Of a DNA stretch of 6,829 nucleotides, positions 4,143-6,829 are shown in pieces. The notes under the pieces are model-generated. The model saw only the letters and a program-made list of their open reading frames with translations. It did no database searches and was not told the origin of the DNA. Source of the stretch: an uncultured delta proteobacterium (lineage in GTDB: Bacteria > Myxococcota_A > Bradymonadia > REDH01); contig CAIWGR010000076.1 of assembly GCA_903912275.1 (NCBI GenBank), positions 1 to 6,829 on the forward strand, in the 5' to 3' direction. Position 1 is the first letter of the stretch. The number at the start of each line of letters is the position of its first letter. The translations under genes and the position numbers were made by a program.

Positions 4143-6829
4143 CTAGCGGCGGACGATGGCGAGGGTGCGAACGACCGGGTTGACCTGGGCGTTGATCTTG
4201 TAGCTCACGAGGGCGCGACCCGAGGTGGGGACGGCCTGACCGAGGTAGAAGCCGTAGGCGCCGTTGTAGGAGGCACCGCGGTTTCCGCCGATGACCGTCG
4301 CAGGAGCCGACCAGCCGCTGTCGCCGCGAATCTTCTCCACGATCGTGTGCTCGGTGGCGTCCTGGTAGACGACGGAGAGCTGCGTACCGAGGAAGAGGAG
4401 CGAGGAGTCGAGGCCGACGCGGGAGGACTGCGACTCGCCCGCGAAGTCGCGCAGACCGTCGTCGAGGAGCTCGTCGGTGCTGGCCGAGATGTTCGCGAGG
4501 CGCAGGTCGTTGCGGGTGGCGTCGTAGTAGGAGACAAAGGTCTCGTCGCTCGCACCGATGTAGAGGTCGGGGAAGCGGCCAACGTCGCCGGTATCGACAG
4601 CCGCGCCGGAGCCATCGGAGGTCTCGCCGGCGACGATGACGGGGGTTCCCGTGTAGGTGTCGGTGGGGACGCGGACATACTTCAGGTTGCCGTGGATGGA
4701 GTCGTAGTAGGCGACGCCGAGCTCACCCGAGGAGAAGTACTCGGCATCTGCGAAGAGACCTGCACCGAAGGCGAAGAGGGTGAACTTCGAGAAGGTGGCC
4801 ACCTCGGCGCAGGTGGGGCCTGCATCGGTGGTGAAGCACTTCTGCGTGCCGGTGCAACCGGCGGTGCAGTCCGCATCGGGCGCCGCCACGGTGCAGAGGT
4901 TGGTGTCGATGCGGCAGGCCTCGGCGGTGGCGCAGGAGCCGCCGCAGGAGAGGTTGTTGGTCGACCGGTCGAGCGCATGGATGGTGAAGTCAGCTGCGGT
5001 CGCGGGCGCGTTGGTCGCGGCAACCGCGAAGCGGAGCTCCGATGCGTAGACGGCCGGAACCGCGGCGGTGTCGCTGATGGTGGGGGCCAGGTAGGCGATG
5101 CCGGGGTTGCCAGCGGCGTCGAGGACGAGGTCGGTGTAGAGGCCGGCGCCGTTGTTGGGGTCGACGACGATGCGGGTCCAGTCGTGGCCCTTCGTGGAGG
5201 GAACGCCGCGTGCGTAGAGGAGCGAGCGGAGCGAGTCACCGGTCTGGGCGAAGTAGGAGACGTGGATGACGCCGTCGTTGGCAACCTCGACGGAGGCGTA
5301 GCGCCCGACGATGGCGCCGGTGGCCGCGATACCGCCGCGGGGGCCGTTGGGGTCGCCGGTGACGGCTGCGTCGCTCGGCACTCCGTCGACGAACTCCCAG
5401 GCGATCTCATCACCTGCGCCGACCACGCCGACCATAAGGTCGCCGTAGGTGGCGTTGAAGGTGGCGACGACAAACTGGCTGCCGTCGGGCGATACGCCCG
5501 AGTCGCTCCAGGTGCCGAAGTTGCCAATCGGCAGCGCGGGCTTCACGACACAGTTGCACTCACCGACGGTGGCCTCGCAGGTGTCGCTGTTGCCAGAACC
5601 ATCGGCAACCGGGGTGGGGTCGTAGCCAGGCTGGCACTCCGTCCCGTCACAGGCCGCCGGCAGGTCGAGGCAGGCGCCGGTGGCGTTGCAGCAGTAGGTG
5701 CCGTCGCCGCAGCCATCCGGGCAGGCGACTTCGCAGCCGCAGACGCCGTCGGTGCAGCGGGCGGCAAGGTCGCCCTCGCAGGCGGGGCACTCCGAAACGT
5801 CGGCGCAGAGGGTGCCGGCGACGCAGGCGCCATCAACACAAATCTGACCATCCTGACAATCCGCGGCAGACTCGCAATTGGTGCGCGCCACGCAGCTGCC
5901 CGCCTCGCAGCGGAAGCCAGCCTCGCAATCGGCGTCGGTGGCGCAATCGGGCTCTCCCTGGCAGGCGCCGTCGACGCAGATCTGGCCGGCGGCGCAGGTG
6001 GGGTCGCAGATGCCGACGGTGGCGCTGCTGGCGGGCTCGGTGCCGCAGGCGGCGAGGACGAGCGCGGCCAGGCCGATGGAGGCGGCGACCGCAACCGAGC
6101 GGCGCCGGCGGAGCAACATCATGCCGGCGAAGAGCGCGACAAGGCCGCCGAGCGAGCCGGCGCTATTGCCCGAGGCGCTGCAGCCTGCATCGGAATCGCT
6201 GTTCTGGGCAGACGAGCCGCCGCCGAGGACGCGGAAGCTCTTGGTGGTCGTGGCGCGGTGGCCGGCGGCGTCGGTGGCCTCCACGGCGACCTCCACCGAG
6301 CGACCCTCGTAGGCCGAGAGGTCGATGCTACCGGCGGCGCGGCTGGTTACCCAGGCGCCATCGGCGATGCGGTAGCGGACGAGGAGGGCCTCGGCGCTGG
6401 AGACGGTGTCGATGGCGGTGAAGTCGACCTGATGGCCGACCCGGTCCATGGCGATGGTCGGCACCGAGTGGTCGATGGTGACGATCGTCGAGGCGGTGAC
6501 AGGGCTCACGCTGGAACCATCGCCCCGCTTACGCACGCGGATCTCGATGTTGTGGTTGCCTTCGAGTGCCATGACGGGCTCCGAGATCTTGAGGTGGGGC
6601 GTCTGCTGCCAGACCGACCAGAGGCCGCCAGCGAAGCGCCAGGAGTAGTCGAGCTGAACCTCGTCGAGGCCGGGGACCATGGTCTCCATGTCGAGCTCGA
6701 GCGTGGAAATGAGCAGGTCGAGGTCGACAGGCTCACCGAGCTGCTCGGCGCGGTCAAGCATGGCGCGGCGGGTGGCGTAGGGCGTCTCGATGAGGCGCTT
6801 GCCAGCAATGGACGGGGTGAGGGGCATGA
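4143..6829 (-). CDS. Long surface-protein frame: Ig-like domains with MYXO-CTERM-like tag joined to a Cys-rich lipoprotein (5' truncated)
   Basis: The frame is open to the right edge. The first ATG (6827) has no signal peptide or ribosome site in view, so the true start is probably outside; numbering here counts from that Met (894 aa). Residues about 58-105 (SWRFAGGLWSVWQQTP, HNIEIRVRKRGDGSS) and 122-201 look like two beta-sandwich (Ig-like) domains. Residues 215-243 are a MYXO-CTERM-like tag: GCS, a hydrophobic helix, RRRR. Without a stop the frame runs into a lipoprotein signal (lipobox LAAC, Cys261), a 28-cysteine stalk (274-426), then a propeller-like domain (about 430-890) interrupted by eight more cysteines (628-673). 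No catalytic motif is seen. The two halves look like separate envelope proteins fused in frame. An alternative is a separate lipoprotein gene starting at ATG 6122 or 6119. Confidence 0.82.
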   Translation of the reverse strand, partial: MPLTPSIAGKRLIETPYATRRAMLDRAEQLGEPVDLDLLISTLELDMETMVPGLDEVQLDYSWRFAGGLWSVWQQTPHLKISEPVMALEGNHNIEIRVRKRGDGSSVSPVTASTIVTIDHSVPTIAMDRVGHQVDFTAIDTVSSAEALLVRYRIADGAWVTSRAAGSIDLSAYEGRSVEVAVEATDAAGHRATTTKSFRVLGGGSSAQNSDSDAGCSASGNSAGSLGGLVALFAGMMLLRRRRSVAVAASIGLAALVLAACGTEPASSATVGICDPTCAAGQICVDGACQGEPDCATDADCEAGFRCEAGSCVARTNCESAADCQDGQICVDGACVAGTLCADVSECPACEGDLAARCTDGVCGCEVACPDGCGDGTYCCNATGACLDLPAACDGTECQPGYDPTPVADGSGNSDTCEATVGECNCVVKPALPIGNFGTWSDSGVSPDGSQFVVATFNATYGDLMVGVVGAGDEIAWEFVDGVPSDAAVTGDPNGPRGGIAATGAIVGRYASVEVANDGVIHVSYFAQTGDSLRSLLYARGVPSTKGHDWTRIVVDPNNGAGLYTDLVLDAAGNPGIAYLAPTISDTAAVPAVYASELRFAVAATNAPATAADFTIHALDRSTNNLSCGGSCATAEACRIDTNLCTVAAPDADCTAGCTGTQKCFTTDAGPTCAEVATFSKFTLFAFGAGLFADAEYFSSGELGVAYYDSIHGNLKYVRVPTDTYTGTPVIVAGETSDGSGAAVDTGDVGRFPDLYIGASDETFVSYYDATRNDLRLANISASTDELLDDGLRDFAGESQSSRVGLDSSLLFLGTQLSVVYQDATEHTIVEKIRGDSGWSAPATVIGGNRGASYNGAYGFYLGQAVPTSGRALVSYKINAQVNPVVRTLAIVRR
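4809..4946 (-). other. Two cysteine modules inserted in the propeller-like domain
   Basis: Residues 628-673 hold Cys628/632/638/645 and Cys654/658/664/673. They repeat the stalk-type spacing (C-x3-C-x5-C) but lie in the middle of the propeller-like sequence. On either side the sequence resumes as short hydrophobic strands (TIHALDRS before, FTLFAFGAG after), consistent with a loop insertion. Confidence 0.6.
5550..6008 (-). other. Cysteine-rich stalk of the lipoprotein half
   Basis: Residues 274-426 contain 28 cysteines. The first three modules repeat a 'C, C-x5-C, x4-C' plan: Cys274/278/284/289, Cys295/301/307/312 and Cys318/324/330/335, with recurring GQICVDGAC. Later cysteines (341-426) are less regular. 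Such modules are probably disulfide-bonded and may hold the propeller away from the membrane. The two-module version is found in the lipoprotein at 454-1854. Confidence 0.7.
6045..6122 (-). other. Internal lipoprotein signal peptide with lipobox; possible second translation start
   Basis: From the tandem ATG codons (6122 and 6119) the peptide is MMLLRRRRSVAVAASIG, then LAALVLAAC. It has a positive n-region, a hydrophobic h-region and a perfect lipobox LAAC, with Cys261 as the predicted lipid-bearing residue, followed by a Gly/Thr/Ser-rich tether. Taken alone it would be called a normal lipoprotein start. No Shine-Dalgarno is evident upstream of either ATG, so independent initiation is possible but unsupported. 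Confidence 0.65.
6099..6185 (-). other. MYXO-CTERM-like C-terminal sorting tag, internal to the frame
   Basis: Residues 215-243 read GCSASGNSAG, then SLGGLVALFAGMMLL, then RRRR. This is the tripartite plan of the MYXO-CTERM class: a Cys-containing motif, a transmembrane helix and a terminal Arg cluster. A Ser/Asp-rich linker (GGGSSAQNSDSDA) precedes it, as is usual. In the known class the protein ends within a few residues of the Arg run; here translation continues. Confidence 0.7.

Noticed and set aside
3953..4183. Small rightward frame across the 75-bp repeat encoding a repeated peptide (GLCATGWAAR twice)
   Set aside because: The repeat length is divisible by three, so any open frame repeats. 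The opposite strand is also open with its own repeated peptide, the frame runs into the convergent gene, and it has no ribosome site.

Overview
The window is very GC-rich and gene-dense. Its proteins have the look of Myxococcota or Bradymonadota-type Gram-negative bacteria (former Deltaproteobacteria): lipoproteins with short cysteine-rich modules followed by beta-propeller-like repeats, a TPR plus PEGA protein with a C-terminal membrane hairpin, and a C-terminal 'GCS, hydrophobic helix, RRRR' tag like the MYXO-CTERM sorting signal. The taxonomic placement is inferred from these architectures; no marker gene is present. Almost every protein carries an export or anchoring signal, so the region reads as cell-envelope gene content.

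Layout. (1) 2-457 (+) is the 3' end of a gene entering from the left, possibly the C-terminus of a polysaccharide-deacetylase-like protein. It meets (2) head-on: their stop codons overlap in a CTAG at 454-457. (2) 454-1854 (-) is a 466-aa lipoprotein with two Cys modules and a propeller-like body. (3) 1932-2498 (-) is a 188-aa exported protein, probably a small outer-membrane beta-barrel. It lies 77 bp upstream of (2) on the same strand, so the two are probably co-transcribed. (4) 2499-2658 is a 160-bp divergent promoter region containing a nested inverted repeat. (5) 2659-3900 (+) is a 413-aa TPR/PEGA protein. (6) 3901-4142 is a 242-bp convergent intergenic region with a 75-bp-period repeat (a 30-bp block twice, identical), hairpins within the repeat, and candidate terminators. 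(7) 4143 to the right edge (-) is a long open frame that joins two different protein types.

The most unusual item is (7). Upstream it encodes Ig-like domains ending in a MYXO-CTERM-like anchor. It then continues with no stop codon into a textbook lipoprotein signal peptide (lipobox LAAC), a 28-cysteine stalk and a propeller-like domain. The arginine run that should end the first protein doubles as the n-region of the second. This could be a genuine gene fusion cleaved into two surface products, two overlapping translation products, or a deletion or assembly artefact. No CRISPR array, tRNA, rRNA or transposase was seen. No stretch over 300 bases lacks a gene.
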